This document shows, piece by piece, positions 7,645 through 16,587 of a stretch of 37,969 nt of DNA (its first letter is position 1; each line of letters opens with the position of its first letter). The translations under genes and the position numbers were made by a program. Origin of the DNA: a virus. The notes below the pieces were generated by a model. That model ran no database searches, was not told the origin of the DNA, and saw only the letters and a program-made list of their open reading frames with translations. The stretch is from IMG/VR virus record IMGVR_UViG_3300032242_003379, positions 1 to 37,969 of that record; one strand, written 5' to 3'.

Positions 7645-8681
7645 CAGATGAAACTCACGGTGCCGAGCGTGGCAAGCTGCGCCGCGCTCAGCGTCACGTC
7701 GCCGGCCGGCAGGCTGCGGGTATGGGCGTATTCGCCGGATGCGCTGCTGATCGCTTCATCCAGCCGGCTGGCGTACAGCGTGCCGCCGATCGCCGCTTCG
7801 GTCTGGAAGAACAAGGCCAGCGCGGATTGCACCGCCGCCCGGGTGGCCGCGGTATCGGGCACCAGGTGCACCGTCACCGCCACCGGCAACAGGCTGGCGG
7901 CCACGGCGGTGACGCTGGCGCAGACCGGGCGCATGGCGTCCAGCGCGGCCTGTACGATGGCAAGCTGAGTGGAATTCGGCACCGCCGGGCCGGCCATGGC
8001 CACCACCACGCCCACCGTGCCGGCGCCCAGCCAGCCGGGCTTTTCGGCGGCATAGGCCACGCCAGCCACCCCCAGCGCCGCCCTAGCATAGCTGCCGGCC
8101 TGGCCGTAATCGGCGCCCAGCCGGATGCGGGCCAGGATGCGGGCGCGCCAGGCTTCCAGCGCTTCATCGTCGGTGCCGACCAGGCCGCCGGCGGCGACCG
8201 TCGCGCTGGTCAAGCCGGCGATCGGCGCGCTGGGCACCAGCGTGGCGCCGGCCGCAAGGTTGCCGGCCGTACCGGTGGCAAGGGCGGTGACCGTCACCAG
8301 ATCCGCGCCGCCGCCCGCCAGGGTGATGGCGGCCTGGGTGACGTAGACCGCACCGCCGGCGGCGGCCAGGCCGATGCCGGCCGGCAGTACCACCCCGGCC
8401 AGACCGTTCAGCGCCACCTGCCCGGTGGGGGCCGTGGCCAGCAGCCGGGACACGCCCCAGATCCCGCCATGCCGCGCCACATCGGCGGCGGTATCCGCGA
8501 ACTGCTCCTCAGCCAGCGAAGCCAAATACAGCCAGGTGTCCTGCGCCCCCAGGGCCTGCACCCCGGCCAGAATGCCGGCCAGACTGTTGCCACTGCGCGC
8601 GTTCAGTCCCGGCACGCCCGCTTCCAGGCCGCCGGCCAGCCGGTTGAACAGCTGTTCCGGGGTGGGGATCGGCCAGGGCAT
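7644..8681 (-). CDS. Baseplate J-like protein, Mu gp47
   Basis: 345 residues, with a TGATG overlap with the gp46 stop. It has the Baseplate_J layout: an N-terminal LFNRLAGGLEAGVPG segment, a central AITLAGGGADLVTVTALATG domain, then the conserved GTDDEALEAWRARILARIR helix followed by YARAALGVAGV. It forms the wedge that links the hub to the fibre network in contractile tails. Confidence 0.92.
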   Translation of the reverse strand: MPWPIPTPEQLFNRLAGGLEAGVPGLNARSGNSLAGILAGVQALGAQDTWLYLASLAEEQFADTAADVARHGGIWGVSRLLATAPTGQVALNGLAGVVLPAGIGLAAAGGAVYVTQAAITLAGGGADLVTVTALATGTAGNLAAGATLVPSAPIAGLTSATVAAGGLVGTDDEALEAWRARILARIRLGADYGQAGSYARAALGVAGVAYAAEKPGWLGAGTVGVVVAMAGPAVPNSTQLAIVQAALDAMRPVCASVTAVAASLLPVAVTVHLVPDTAATRAAVQSALALFFQTEAAIGGTLYASRLDEAISSASGEYAHTRSLPAGDVTLSAAQLATLGTVSFI

Positions 8682-9130
8682 CAGCCGGTGCTCCGCTGAA
8701 TGCTGACGGCCGCGCCACCCAGCCGGGCAACCAGGCCCAGCGTATCGCTGCCCCGATAGACCGCATCCACACTGGCCGGCAGGCCGAAGCCAGCGGCGGT
8801 ATTGGCCAGCGCTTCCCGCGCGGCTTCCATGGCCAGCAGGCGCGTTGCCTCACTCGTTTTCGCCCGCGCCAGCAGCCACAGCCGCGACCCGGCGCGGTCC
8901 GTGGTCAGCGCATCCAGCGGCGTGCCGCGCCGCAGCCGCAGGGATTGCGGGGCGGCGGCATCGGTCGGGGTGTCGGGCAGCGTATCATCCGGGCGCGCGC
9001 GGCGATCCTGCAGCAGCGCCAGCGCCATGGTCGTCAGCGGCGTGGCATCCAGGGCCAGGTCGCCATTCACCACCGCCACATCGAAGCGGCGCGCGGCGGC
9101 ATCCCAGGCGAGCGCGATATCGGCAGGCAT
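8681..9130 (-). CDS. Baseplate protein, Mu gp46 family
   Basis: 149 residues from the ATG at 9130 (MPADIALAWDAAARRFDVAV); an upstream in-frame start at 9166 would run through the conserved element described separately. The N-terminal DIAL...GDLAL pattern followed by an ALLQDRRARPDD segment is typical of Mu gp46/GPW-gp25-like proteins. They join hub and wedge in the baseplate. Confidence 0.88.
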   Translation of the reverse strand: MPADIALAWDAAARRFDVAVVNGDLALDATPLTTMALALLQDRRARPDDTLPDTPTDAAAPQSLRLRRGTPLDALTTDRAGSRLWLLARAKTSEATRLLAMEAAREALANTAAGFGLPASVDAVYRGSDTLGLVARLGGAAVSIQRSTG

Positions 9131-9183
9131 CGCCGCAATCTCGCGCGCGCAAGGTGTGGCAGGCACCCTCGCGCCTGCGAGGG
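9128..9183 (-). promoter_or_regulatory. Late-region repeat element, copy a (before gp46)
   Basis: Read on the minus strand, it has a 7-bp-arm dyad (CCCTCGC-AGGC-GCGAGGG, 9166-9183) one base after the gp45 stop. Then come GGGTGCC, a 10-base spacer, a GCGCGCGCG run and GCGGCG joined to the gp46 ATG. Copy b before the protease gene matches it almost base for base across ~55 bp, and copy c after mor matches most of it. By position it corresponds to the Mu late promoter PP. A weak -10-like GAGATT lies about 35 bp from the dyad centre. Regulatory function is inferred. Confidence 0.6.
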
Positions 9184-9184
9184 A

Positions 9185-9685
9185 TCAGGTCATGGTGGGC
9201 GTGGGCCCGGCGCCGCCGCCGTGGCGGTGCGTGTTGAACAGCGACCGCATCGTGGCCATGGATCCGGTCGCGTCCTGCACCGTGGTCGCGGTCAGCGTGC
9301 CGGCTATTTGCACATCGCCGTGGATCTCGACCAGCGGCGCGGTCAGCTTGATCTTTGTCGCCGCCACCACTTCGGCGATGCCGCCCTGGCGGATCACCAC
9401 CCGGTTGCCCTGGCCATCCGCGAAGGCCACTTCGCCGGCCGCTGCATCGCCCTGGCGGGCGCCGGGTAGGGTGGCGGGCAGTGCCACCAGGTTGCCGGGG
9501 TCCCCATCCACCGCCAGCAGCAGCGTCACGCTGCCGGCCGGCGGCACCGCGCTGAAGCCATAGGCGGAAAACACCGGCACGCCGGTCCGCACCACGTCGG
9601 GATGCGTCTCGACATCCACGGTCTGGATGCCGCCGCTATCGTTCACGGCCAGGACCACGCCGCGCAGAATAGATGGCTGAGGCAT
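9185..9685 (-). CDS. Baseplate central spike, Mu gp45
   Basis: 166 residues. An OB-fold-like N-terminus (SILRGVVLAVNDSGGIQTVD) is followed by a beta-helical segment (KIKLTAPLVEIHGDVQIAG) and the tip FNTHRHGGGAGPT. The HxH motif (H153/H155) binds the iron ion at the point of contractile-tail spikes. The trimer is the membrane-piercing needle. Confidence 0.93.
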   Translation of the reverse strand: MPQPSILRGVVLAVNDSGGIQTVDVETHPDVVRTGVPVFSAYGFSAVPPAGSVTLLLAVDGDPGNLVALPATLPGARQGDAAAGEVAFADGQGNRVVIRQGGIAEVVAATKIKLTAPLVEIHGDVQIAGTLTATTVQDATGSMATMRSLFNTHRHGGGAGPTPTMT

Positions 9686-9699
9686 CGTTCAGACCCTTC

Positions 9700-10965
9700 T
9701 CATTCGGCCGTCAGAGGTTCCGCCGTGCCATCCAGCGCCCGCGGCGCGCGGGCGGCGCCGCGGGTCACCGGGGCGCGGCGCGGCGTCACCCGTCCCACCG
9801 GCCGGGGGCGCGAAGCCTCGGTTTCCGCCAGCAGATCCAGCGCATGGCGCCCGACCACGCGCAGCTTCGTGCGCGCACCGTTCTCGCTCCACTCATACGC
9901 CACGCCGGCGATCAGCATGTCTTCCACCAGCCCGGTATAGGGATCGTCCACAGACACCAGCGTGTTTGGCCGCCAGAGCTGCCGCGCATCCCCCGCCCGC
10001 CAGTCCGCCACCGTATAGGTGGCGCTGCGGCCGGCGCTGCGGGCGACGCGCACCGCCCAATTCGCCTGCGTCTGCGCCGCCGCGCCACCGGCCTGGGTTT
10101 CCGCCAGCAGCACGCGGGGGCGATAGCGGGAGATCTCCGCATCCTCCGCCTGCCCCGCCTGCGCCACGCGGGACAGCGCGGACCGGGTGGCCGTGCTGTC
10201 CGGGGCCGCTGCATCCACCCCGGCCGCGCCCGCCGCCGCATCCACATCCACCGGCATGACGCCGGCATAGGCCAGCGCGGCCGCCGCCGATTGCCCCTTT
10301 ACAAGCGTCAGCGAGTAACGGTCCTCCCAGGACAGCAGCGCATCCACCTGCAGGATATTGCCGCCGAATCGCAGCGCGACGGGCGCCATGACTTCGCCCT
10401 GGCCGCCGCTGGTCAGCCGGATGGCGCCCACGCCATCGCTGACCACCAGCAGCCCGCGCAGCTTGGCGGCCTTCGCCAGCACTGCCGCCACGGTCTCCGC
10501 GGCATCGAGACCCAGCAGCGGCAGTGCCGCGCCCACATCGGCATCCGCCTGCACCGTCAGCCCGAAAGGCTGCACCAGCGCCTGCGCGATCTGCGTGATG
10601 GTCTGCTGGCGGTATTCCACCGGCCCGGCCGGCGCAGCCGCGCAGTCCACCAGGTCGCCCGCCTTGTCCCGGCCAACCAGGTCAATCGTCAGGCCGCCAT
10701 CGCCGGCGCGCAGCGTCAGGCGATCCACATACCCGTCCAGCACCAGGTCGCCATCCAGGGCGATCTGCACGGCATCGCCGCAGGCCAGAATGGCCGCCGG
10801 CGCGGCATCCGCCTGCCCCAGCGCCGCCGCCAGCCGGGCGGCATCAATGCCGCGCAATGTGAAGCTGCCGGCCAGCTCCGTCAGGTCCCGCACCACTTCG
10901 ATATCCGTCCAGGCCGCGATCTGGTTGCCCGCAATGGTGACCACGCAGCGGTCCTGTTGCCTCAC
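9700..10965 (-). CDS. Baseplate hub protein, Mu gp44 (gpP)
   Basis: 421 residues. The N-terminus (VVTIAGNQIAAWTDIEVVRD) and the CGDAVQIALDGDLVLDGYVD segment match the Mu gpP/late-control hub family. It trimerises to form the hub that carries the gp45 spike. The start overlaps the end of the gp43-like gene by 4 bp. The C-terminus ends ALDGTAEPLTAE, almost identical to the end of the small protein at 36965-37219. Confidence 0.9.
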   Translation of the reverse strand: MRQQDRCVVTIAGNQIAAWTDIEVVRDLTELAGSFTLRGIDAARLAAALGQADAAPAAILACGDAVQIALDGDLVLDGYVDRLTLRAGDGGLTIDLVGRDKAGDLVDCAAAPAGPVEYRQQTITQIAQALVQPFGLTVQADADVGAALPLLGLDAAETVAAVLAKAAKLRGLLVVSDGVGAIRLTSGGQGEVMAPVALRFGGNILQVDALLSWEDRYSLTLVKGQSAAAALAYAGVMPVDVDAAAGAAGVDAAAPDSTATRSALSRVAQAGQAEDAEISRYRPRVLLAETQAGGAAAQTQANWAVRVARSAGRSATYTVADWRAGDARQLWRPNTLVSVDDPYTGLVEDMLIAGVAYEWSENGARTKLRVVGRHALDLLAETEASRPRPVGRVTPRRAPVTRGAARAPRALDGTAEPLTAE

Positions 10966-12200
10966 GCCAGCCGCTCCAGCACCGCGCCGGCGGAAATCTG
11001 CGCCGGCTGGCGCAGACGGTTGCGCGCGACCAGGTCACGATACTGGCCGATGATGGTCGCCGGCGTGTCGCCCGCCAGGTGGTTCGCCACCACCCAGGCT
11101 TGCGTCGCAGCCGGCACCGTCAGGGTGGTAACCGCCGGCAGCCGGCCCATCAGGCTCTGCAGGTCGCGCGCCAGCGCCGCCCGCAGCCCCGCCATGGCCT
11201 GCCACACCTGCCCGGCCTGGGGGCCGGCCAGGACAGCGGCCTGCATGGTGGCGGCGATGGCGGCATCCGCCTTGCCCAGCCACCCGGCCGCATCATGCTG
11301 CGATTCGAAGGTGATGGTGCCGATAACCTCCGCCGCGCTGGCCAGGGCCAGGGCACGGGCGGCAATCACCACGCCAGCCGGGCCGGCCGGCATGCCGGTG
11401 GCCAGATCCAGCAGCAACCGCGCAGCGACCCGGGGTTCGATCAGCGCGGTGGCGCCGGCCGGCACGCCCAGCGCCCCGGCGCGCGGCGTGACAGCGGCCA
11501 GGGCGATCGCCGCCGGGGGCGCGGCCAGCGCGGAAGCCACGGCGGGCGCAAAGGTGGCGGAGGCAGGCAGGCTGCCGATGCTGCTCAGGTTCTTGATCGG
11601 CGCCGCCAGCACCGGCAGCAGCCCGATGCCACCCTTGGCCGTCGCCACCAGCGTGCCCAGCACGCTGCCCACCTGCGCGCCGAAGCTCGCCACGGCATAG
11701 ACCGCGCCCACCGCCAGCCGCACCGGCGCCAGCACCTGGCCCAGATAGGCGGTCACCTGGTTGCGCAGCTGCCGCACCGCCGCCAGCGCGGCGGAAAGCG
11801 GGTCCTGCTCCGCCAGCGCGGGCGGCGTGTAAGGTGTGAAGCTGGCGCTGAACCGTCCCACGCGCAGCTCGTCTTCCGCGATGCTGGTGGTCGCGGGATC
11901 GGCCAGCACCACTTCCAGCGTGCCCAGACGCGGATGCACCAGCGTGCCGGGCCCCGGGGTGGCGAAGGCCGCTTCCAGGTCCTGCAGCTGGCCGATGTAG
12001 TCATCGCCGATAACCAGCCCCTGGCAGGTAATGGCACCCTGGAACAGCCCCAGGTCTTCCCAGGCGGACGCATCGGCGCCGGGGAAGAACAGGCGTTGCC
12101 ACCGCCGCCCGACTTCCCGGGTGGTATCCGTGATCCAGAAGGGCACGCCGCGGAAGCTGGCGGGGAAGACGCTATCCAGCAGGCTTTCCCAGGCGGGCAT
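10962..12200 (-). CDS. Tail protein, DNA circulation (gpN) family, Mu gp43
   Basis: 412 residues. The N-terminus has the DNA-circulation-N signature: FPASFRGVPFWITDTTREVG, then VIGDDYIGQLQDLEAAF and GTLVHPRLGTLEV. The remainder is Ala-rich and helical. In Mu this protein sits between the tape measure and the hub and acts in baseplate assembly and DNA injection. The ATG overlaps the last base of the tape-measure stop codon (TGATG type). Confidence 0.9.
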   Translation of the reverse strand: MPAWESLLDSVFPASFRGVPFWITDTTREVGRRWQRLFFPGADASAWEDLGLFQGAITCQGLVIGDDYIGQLQDLEAAFATPGPGTLVHPRLGTLEVVLADPATTSIAEDELRVGRFSASFTPYTPPALAEQDPLSAALAAVRQLRNQVTAYLGQVLAPVRLAVGAVYAVASFGAQVGSVLGTLVATAKGGIGLLPVLAAPIKNLSSIGSLPASATFAPAVASALAAPPAAIALAAVTPRAGALGVPAGATALIEPRVAARLLLDLATGMPAGPAGVVIAARALALASAAEVIGTITFESQHDAAGWLGKADAAIAATMQAAVLAGPQAGQVWQAMAGLRAALARDLQSLMGRLPAVTTLTVPAATQAWVVANHLAGDTPATIIGQYRDLVARNRLRQPAQISAGAVLERLA

Positions 12201-13999
12201 CAGGTGGGCCTCAGCATCGCGCCGCGATTGATCGGTGCCAGATCCACGCCGGAGGCTTCGGCGCTGCGCACGCGGGCGCCTGGCGCGGCTTCAACCACGA
12301 TGCGGCCGGATACGCCATTGCCGGCGGGGCGGAAATTCATCGGCTGGAACAGGCCGCCGGGGCCGCCCGGCGCGCGCGGCGCGGGCGCCGGGCCAGGGCC
12401 GCCGGGCACCATGGGGATGCTGGGCAGCAGGCTGCGCAGGCGTTCCATGGCGCCGGTTACGCGCCCGATCACCGCATCGAAGCGCGCGGTGATGCCGGCC
12501 CACAGCGAATCGAAGAACCCGGTCAAGCCGGACCAGGCGGCCTTGATCGCATCCACCGCGCCCGTGCCGATGCGGGTCAGCCAGCCATCCATCCACCCGG
12601 CGAAGGCGTCCATATTCGCCCGCAGCGCAGCGGAGATCCGCTGCCATTCGGCCACCAGCTCATCCCAGTGTTTTGCCACACTCACGGCGGCCACGCCCAG
12701 CGCCGCCAGGACGCCGATCGTCGCCACCACCGGCAGGGACAGCACGCCCAGGCCGGCCGCGACAGCGCCGGCCGCCAAGCCGAGCGCGCCCAGCCCCACG
12801 GTCAGCACGGCAAAGCCGGCGGCGACGGCCGCCACATTCTCGATCAGCCCGGGAAAGCGGCTGTCCAGCATTTCGATCTTGTCCTGGACGAAGGTCAGGG
12901 CGGCATTCAGCGGGCCCAGCACCACGCTGCCGAAGGCCAGTTGCAGCCGGCGGCCGATCTGGGTCACCCGTTCTTCCACGATCTTCAGGGCGAAGAACTG
13001 CCCGCGCGATCGGCTGGCGAAGTCCGTATCCGTCACCGCGCTGGATGCCTTGCGGGCTGCTTCCAGCACCCGCAGGTATTCCTTGCCGTTGGCAATGGCG
13101 GGCCGCAGGAAGTCCAGCACCTGCTTATCGGCGAACAGTTGGCCGATGGCGAACTGGTCGCCCTTGGTCAGCTTCTTGATCTTCTCGACCATGACTTCGA
13201 CGGGGTTCAGACCCTTCTTAGCGGCATCCTGAAACACCGCTTTGATGTCGACGCCCATCGCCTGGAAGTTGCGCACCGCGTCCGGCGCGGTGATTTTCTG
13301 CATGAAGTTGGCCAGGTTATTGGCGGCTTCGGCGCTGGTGCCGGCACCGCGCCGCGCCACCTGCAGCATGGCGCCCAGGCTGTTCACCCCATCGCGGCCT
13401 TTCAGCCCCAGGGCTTCGGCGGCGGCCGTCAGGGCCGGGAACTCCCGGGCCATGTCGCGCAGCTCGAATCGACCTTCCTTGCCGGCGGCGACCAGCGCCC
13501 CCAGCGCATCGGCCATTTCCTTCGGCCCGGAGATTTTCAGGTTCTGGTTCAGCGCCACGGCGGTGGAACTCAGCTCCTCCAGCGCGGCGCCGCTGGCGGT
13601 GGCGGCCTTGGCCAGCACCGGCAAGAACTGGTCTATCAGCTCGGTGGGCACGTTCGCGGCCACCAGCGTGCCGGCGGCCTTGGCCACGTCCGCGCTGGAC
13701 TGCCCGGTTTCCAGCGCCAGCTTTTGATAGGCCTTGGAACTGGCGGCGACCATGTCTTCCACCGCCCTGCCGGTGGCGCCGGCGGTGATCGCGTTCTGCC
13801 TCAGCGTGTCTTCGAAGGCGGCGGCCTGCTGCATGGGGCCCAGGAAGGACAGGCCCGCCACCAGCCCCAGGCCCAGGGACATCTTGCGCGCGGTGCGGCC
13901 GATGCCGTCCAGCTTCTTCGTCATACCGGCCAGCGGCCCGGAAATGCGATCCACCAGCCGCAGGATCAGGCTGGCGGTCATGTCGCGGTTGGCGGCCAT
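12200..13999 (-). CDS. Tape measure protein, Mu gp42
   Basis: 599 residues. The N-terminal part contains the phage tape-measure core (AFEDTLRQNAITAGATGRAV, SSKAYQKLALETGQSSADVA). Long helical stretches follow, then a hydrophobic block at about residues 375-445 that is probably membrane-active during injection. A Pro/Gly-rich linker precedes the C-terminal ~50 residues. Length sets tail length, and 599 residues implies a fairly short contractile tail. It starts directly at the end of the frameshifted tail chaperone. Confidence 0.93.
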   Translation of the reverse strand: MAANRDMTASLILRLVDRISGPLAGMTKKLDGIGRTARKMSLGLGLVAGLSFLGPMQQAAAFEDTLRQNAITAGATGRAVEDMVAASSKAYQKLALETGQSSADVAKAAGTLVAANVPTELIDQFLPVLAKAATASGAALEELSSTAVALNQNLKISGPKEMADALGALVAAGKEGRFELRDMAREFPALTAAAEALGLKGRDGVNSLGAMLQVARRGAGTSAEAANNLANFMQKITAPDAVRNFQAMGVDIKAVFQDAAKKGLNPVEVMVEKIKKLTKGDQFAIGQLFADKQVLDFLRPAIANGKEYLRVLEAARKASSAVTDTDFASRSRGQFFALKIVEERVTQIGRRLQLAFGSVVLGPLNAALTFVQDKIEMLDSRFPGLIENVAAVAAGFAVLTVGLGALGLAAGAVAAGLGVLSLPVVATIGVLAALGVAAVSVAKHWDELVAEWQRISAALRANMDAFAGWMDGWLTRIGTGAVDAIKAAWSGLTGFFDSLWAGITARFDAVIGRVTGAMERLRSLLPSIPMVPGGPGPAPAPRAPGGPGGLFQPMNFRPAGNGVSGRIVVEAAPGARVRSAEASGVDLAPINRGAMLRPT

Positions 14000-14567
14000 C
14001 AGCGGCGATCCTTATTCAGCCGCTGCCAGTATTCCGCCGCGGCGTTATGCCAGAACCGAGCGTCCGGTTCGGTCAGCGCTTCCAGCTCCGCCCGGGGCCA
14101 GCCGTAGTGCCGGCCGATGGCGGCCAGGATCACCGGCCAGTCGGGCGGCCATTCCCTAAAAAAACGGCGATCACCTCGCTGGCGGCGTGGATGTCGCTGG
14201 CATCCATGCGGTCGTAGATCAGCGCCATGCGGGCTTCGGTGCAGCGGCAAGACTGGGCGAAGGCCACCACCGCCGCGGCGCCGCCGCCGGCGTTCTGGAT
14301 GGCGCGCAGCGCGCCACCGGTCAGCCGGTGCATCACCAGGACATCGATCGTCTCTTCCGTCACGTCGCCGGTGCGGCCGGACCGCGTGCGCAGCGTGACC
14401 GGGTAGCGCAGCGGCAGGCGCACCGCGCCGCCGGGCAGCTTTTCGGCATGCTCCGGCAGGGCGGCCGTGGCCGGCGCCGCTTCGTCCAGGGTGACCACAT
14501 CGGCGACCGGCGCGGCGGCGTCCGCGTCCTCCAGCACCACGATATCGGCGGGGGCGATATCAGCCAT
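13999..14567 (-). CDS. Tail assembly chaperone, -1 frameshift product (gp41/41')
   Basis: The extended chaperone made when ribosomes slip back one base at TTTTTTTA (14164-14157). It would share residues 1-133 with gp41 and continue FFREWPPDWPVILAAIGRHY to the stop at 13999, about 189 residues in all. The extension has high GC at third positions and lacks a good start of its own, so it is best explained as a frameshift extension. The pair lies between tail tube and tape measure, where such frameshifts are conserved in tailed phages. The long form should bind tape measure while recruiting tube protein. Confidence 0.85.
14130..14567 (-). CDS. Tail assembly chaperone, unshifted form, Mu gp41
   Basis: 145 residues. 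The conserved part begins PGGAVRLPLRYPVTLRTRSG and continues with TVE-like TEETIDVLVMHRLTGGALRA, matching the Mu gp41 tail assembly chaperone family. The N-terminal ~40 residues are Ala/Asp-rich. The start overlaps the last codons of the tail tube gene by 8 bp. The zero-frame ends NGRPTGR soon after the slippery site. Confidence 0.9.
   Translation of the reverse strand: MADIAPADIVVLEDADAAAPVADVVTLDEAAPATAALPEHAEKLPGGAVRLPLRYPVTLRTRSGRTGDVTEETIDVLVMHRLTGGALRAIQNAGGGAAAVVAFAQSCRCTEARMALIYDRMDASDIHAASEVIAVFLGNGRPTGR
14157..14164 (-). promoter_or_regulatory. Programmed -1 frameshift site
   Basis: The minus strand reads GTTTTTTTAGGG. In the gp41 frame this is GTT TTT TTA GGG; after slippage it is GTT TTT TTT AGG. 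T TTT TTA fits the X XXY YYZ rule. It sits 30-40 bases before the zero-frame stop, as expected for a tail chaperone slip site. Confidence 0.88.
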
Positions 14568-14922
14568 TCAGGATCTCCTGGAAATCGCCACCCGACCACA
14601 TCAGCTCGATCTTCCCGCCTTCGCCGGCGGTGATGGTCGGGCGCTGGGTCAGGAAGGCGTCCGGGAAGACGTAGGACTGGCCGGTGTCACAGGTCACCTG
14701 CAGCTCGGCTTCCTGCACCGCCAGCAGCGCGGTCATGGACCGGCCACGGGCCAGCGGCATGGTGGCCGTGATCTCGCTGGCTTCGAACTTCTGCGCCCGG
14801 CCCACCTGGCGGCCGTAGACGATGGGGTCCTGCGCCAGGCCGCCCAGCTTCAGGCTGGCGCCGGCTTCGATCGGCAGGGTTTCACCGTTCCACCGGATGG
14901 AAAGAAGACCAAGGACCTGCAT
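14560..14922 (-). CDS. Tail tube protein, Mu gp40 (gpM)
   Basis: 120 residues. The pattern LSIRWNGETLPIEAGASLKL, then GRAQKFEASEITATMPLARG and a central VTCDTGQSYVFPDAF strand match the Mu-type tail tube family. The protein polymerises into the inner tube around the tape measure. It is encoded between sheath and tail chaperone, the standard order. Confidence 0.92.
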   Translation of the reverse strand: MQVLGLLSIRWNGETLPIEAGASLKLGGLAQDPIVYGRQVGRAQKFEASEITATMPLARGRSMTALLAVQEAELQVTCDTGQSYVFPDAFLTQRPTITAGEGGKIELMWSGGDFQEILNG

Positions 14923-14934
14923 TGCGGGCGCTCC

Positions 14935-16398
14935 TTACCGGCTGAATTCGAGGGCAGCGGCGAAGACCATCAGGCTGCCCATCACCTGCACCACCAGCTT
15001 GCCGTTCAGCCGGTTGGGATCGGTAAGGTCGATCTGGAAGGCCGCCTGGGGGATGGTCACCGCTTCGTTCTGTATCCAGCCGTACCGCGCATACAGCTTG
15101 CAGCGGGCGGCCCAGGCATTGGCCATCGCCTGCGGCGTGACAACGCTGGCGTCCGTCTCCGCCGCGATGGACCCGTCCCGCGCGAGCTTGGCGCGCGGGT
15201 AGGCGGTGCGAACATACTGCCGCCAGTCGTAGCGGATGCGGCTGAGCGTGGCGGGGACCATGATGTCCAGCCAGGACGCATCGGCGGCGCCGGTATCGGT
15301 GTTGCGGCGGGTGGTGATGATCCGCTCCAGCGCCACATTGCCATCCGGCGTTGCCGTCCAGGTGGAAATGCCGGCGGTCAGCAGGCCCTGGCGTTCCGTG
15401 TCCAGCCAGCGCAGCGTTGGAATCGGCGGCATGACGCCGGGCAGCACCAGGCCGCGCAGCTGCCGCGCCGGGTCATTTGCCAGCTGCTGGCTGGCGACGC
15501 CGCACAAGGTCGCGGCCCAAATCCAAGGCGGCGTCGGGCTGCTATTGAACCCGATCAGGGTCAGCGTCTTCGCGTTGTATGCCGCAGACAGCGTGGTCTG
15601 GGCGGTGTAAGTGCCGCTGAACCCGGCATATAGGTGCATGTCGCGGGCGACGCCGGCGGTGTAGCGGCTTTCCGCCTCCGCGATCAAAGCCGCCAGAACG
15701 GTGGACGAGGTGCTGGGTACAGCAACATCCGTGTACCAGTCCGAAGCGATGGCGGCGATGGTCGCCGTCACGTCAATATCACCAGAGCCGCCCGACAGCT
15801 GCGTATAGGCATAGGCGCCGGCGAAGGGCACGGTCCACCACGGAAAATAGATTGGAATTCCGTTGCCGACCACGCCGGCATTTTTCGCCGTCAGCGTTAC
15901 AACCGCCAGTGCGCTGGTCGCTATGACCGGCATGCTGGGGATGGCGTTGATGGCGGCGGCAAAGCGCGTCGCAATCGACGCGGTGGTGTCGGTCGGGGAA
16001 ACCAGAATGGACACTGGCGTGCCGCCGATCCACATCGGCAGCGTGCTGGCCTGCGTCGGCAACGACGACACGGTAACCGTGCCGGATGCTTTGACGCCGC
16101 CGGTGGGGTCGGGCAGCCCCAGGACCGTCAGCGGCGTATAGGGGTTGGCGGTCAGGAAAGCCACGGCCATCAGCGCCGCCTGGCTGCCGGCGCCGAAAAT
16201 TGTGGCGGCGTCTTCCTTGCGCGTGATAGCGAACGGCACGTTGTAATTCTGGGTGCCGATCTGCTGCCCGATCACCAGCGCGCGCGCAGGCCAGGTGGCC
16301 AGGGTGGTATTCGTGGGCTGCGGCCGCACTTCCACTAGGGTGGACGGCACCAGCCAGCCGGGCGGGATCTCGGAAAAGGGCGCGATGGTATCGGGCAT
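14935..16398 (-). CDS. Tail sheath protein, Mu gp39 (gpL)
   Basis: 487 residues, typical length for Mu-like sheath proteins. The N-terminus (PFSEIPPGWLVPSTLVEVRP, RALVIGQQIGTQN) and the C-terminal DASWLDIMVPATLSRIRYDW/ARDGSIAAETDASVVTPQAM region match gpL. It forms the contractile outer sheath. Its presence shows the virion is a myovirus. Confidence 0.95.
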   Translation of the reverse strand: MPDTIAPFSEIPPGWLVPSTLVEVRPQPTNTTLATWPARALVIGQQIGTQNYNVPFAITRKEDAATIFGAGSQAALMAVAFLTANPYTPLTVLGLPDPTGGVKASGTVTVSSLPTQASTLPMWIGGTPVSILVSPTDTTASIATRFAAAINAIPSMPVIATSALAVVTLTAKNAGVVGNGIPIYFPWWTVPFAGAYAYTQLSGGSGDIDVTATIAAIASDWYTDVAVPSTSSTVLAALIAEAESRYTAGVARDMHLYAGFSGTYTAQTTLSAAYNAKTLTLIGFNSSPTPPWIWAATLCGVASQQLANDPARQLRGLVLPGVMPPIPTLRWLDTERQGLLTAGISTWTATPDGNVALERIITTRRNTDTGAADASWLDIMVPATLSRIRYDWRQYVRTAYPRAKLARDGSIAAETDASVVTPQAMANAWAARCKLYARYGWIQNEAVTIPQAAFQIDLTDPNRLNGKLVVQVMGSLMVFAAALEFSR

Positions 16399-16400
16399 GC

Positions 16401-16583
16401 TCAGCTCCCCTTCGCCGGCTTCGCCGGGGTCGCGGCCGGATCATCGGCCAGGGTCAGGTCGCCATCGGCCAGCCGGCGGCGGATGAACGGATCGCCCGGG
16501 TCGGCATAGCTGCCAGCAACGGGAAAGAAGGTGCCGTCCGGCATCACCACCGTCAGCCCGGGTTTCGGCCGCATGAACGTCAT
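16401..16583 (-). CDS. DUF2635 small tail protein, Mu gp38
   Basis: 60 residues. FMRPKPGLTVVMPDGTFFPV followed by DPFIRRRLADGDLTL is the DUF2635 pattern, in its usual place immediately upstream of the sheath gene (2-bp gap). The precise role is unknown; it is conserved in Mu-like tail operons. Confidence 0.88.
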   Translation of the reverse strand: MTFMRPKPGLTVVMPDGTFFPVAGSYADPGDPFIRRRLADGDLTLADDPAATPAKPAKGS

Positions 16584-16587
16584 TGCG

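Noticed and set aside
12668-14107. Plus-strand 479-codon frame opposite the tape measure
   Set aside because: Composition is His/Gln/Gly/Arg-rich and low-complexity, spanning two convincing minus-strand genes. Same antisense artefact; likewise for the long plus frames at 9673-11700, 11079-13232 and 32587-34203.
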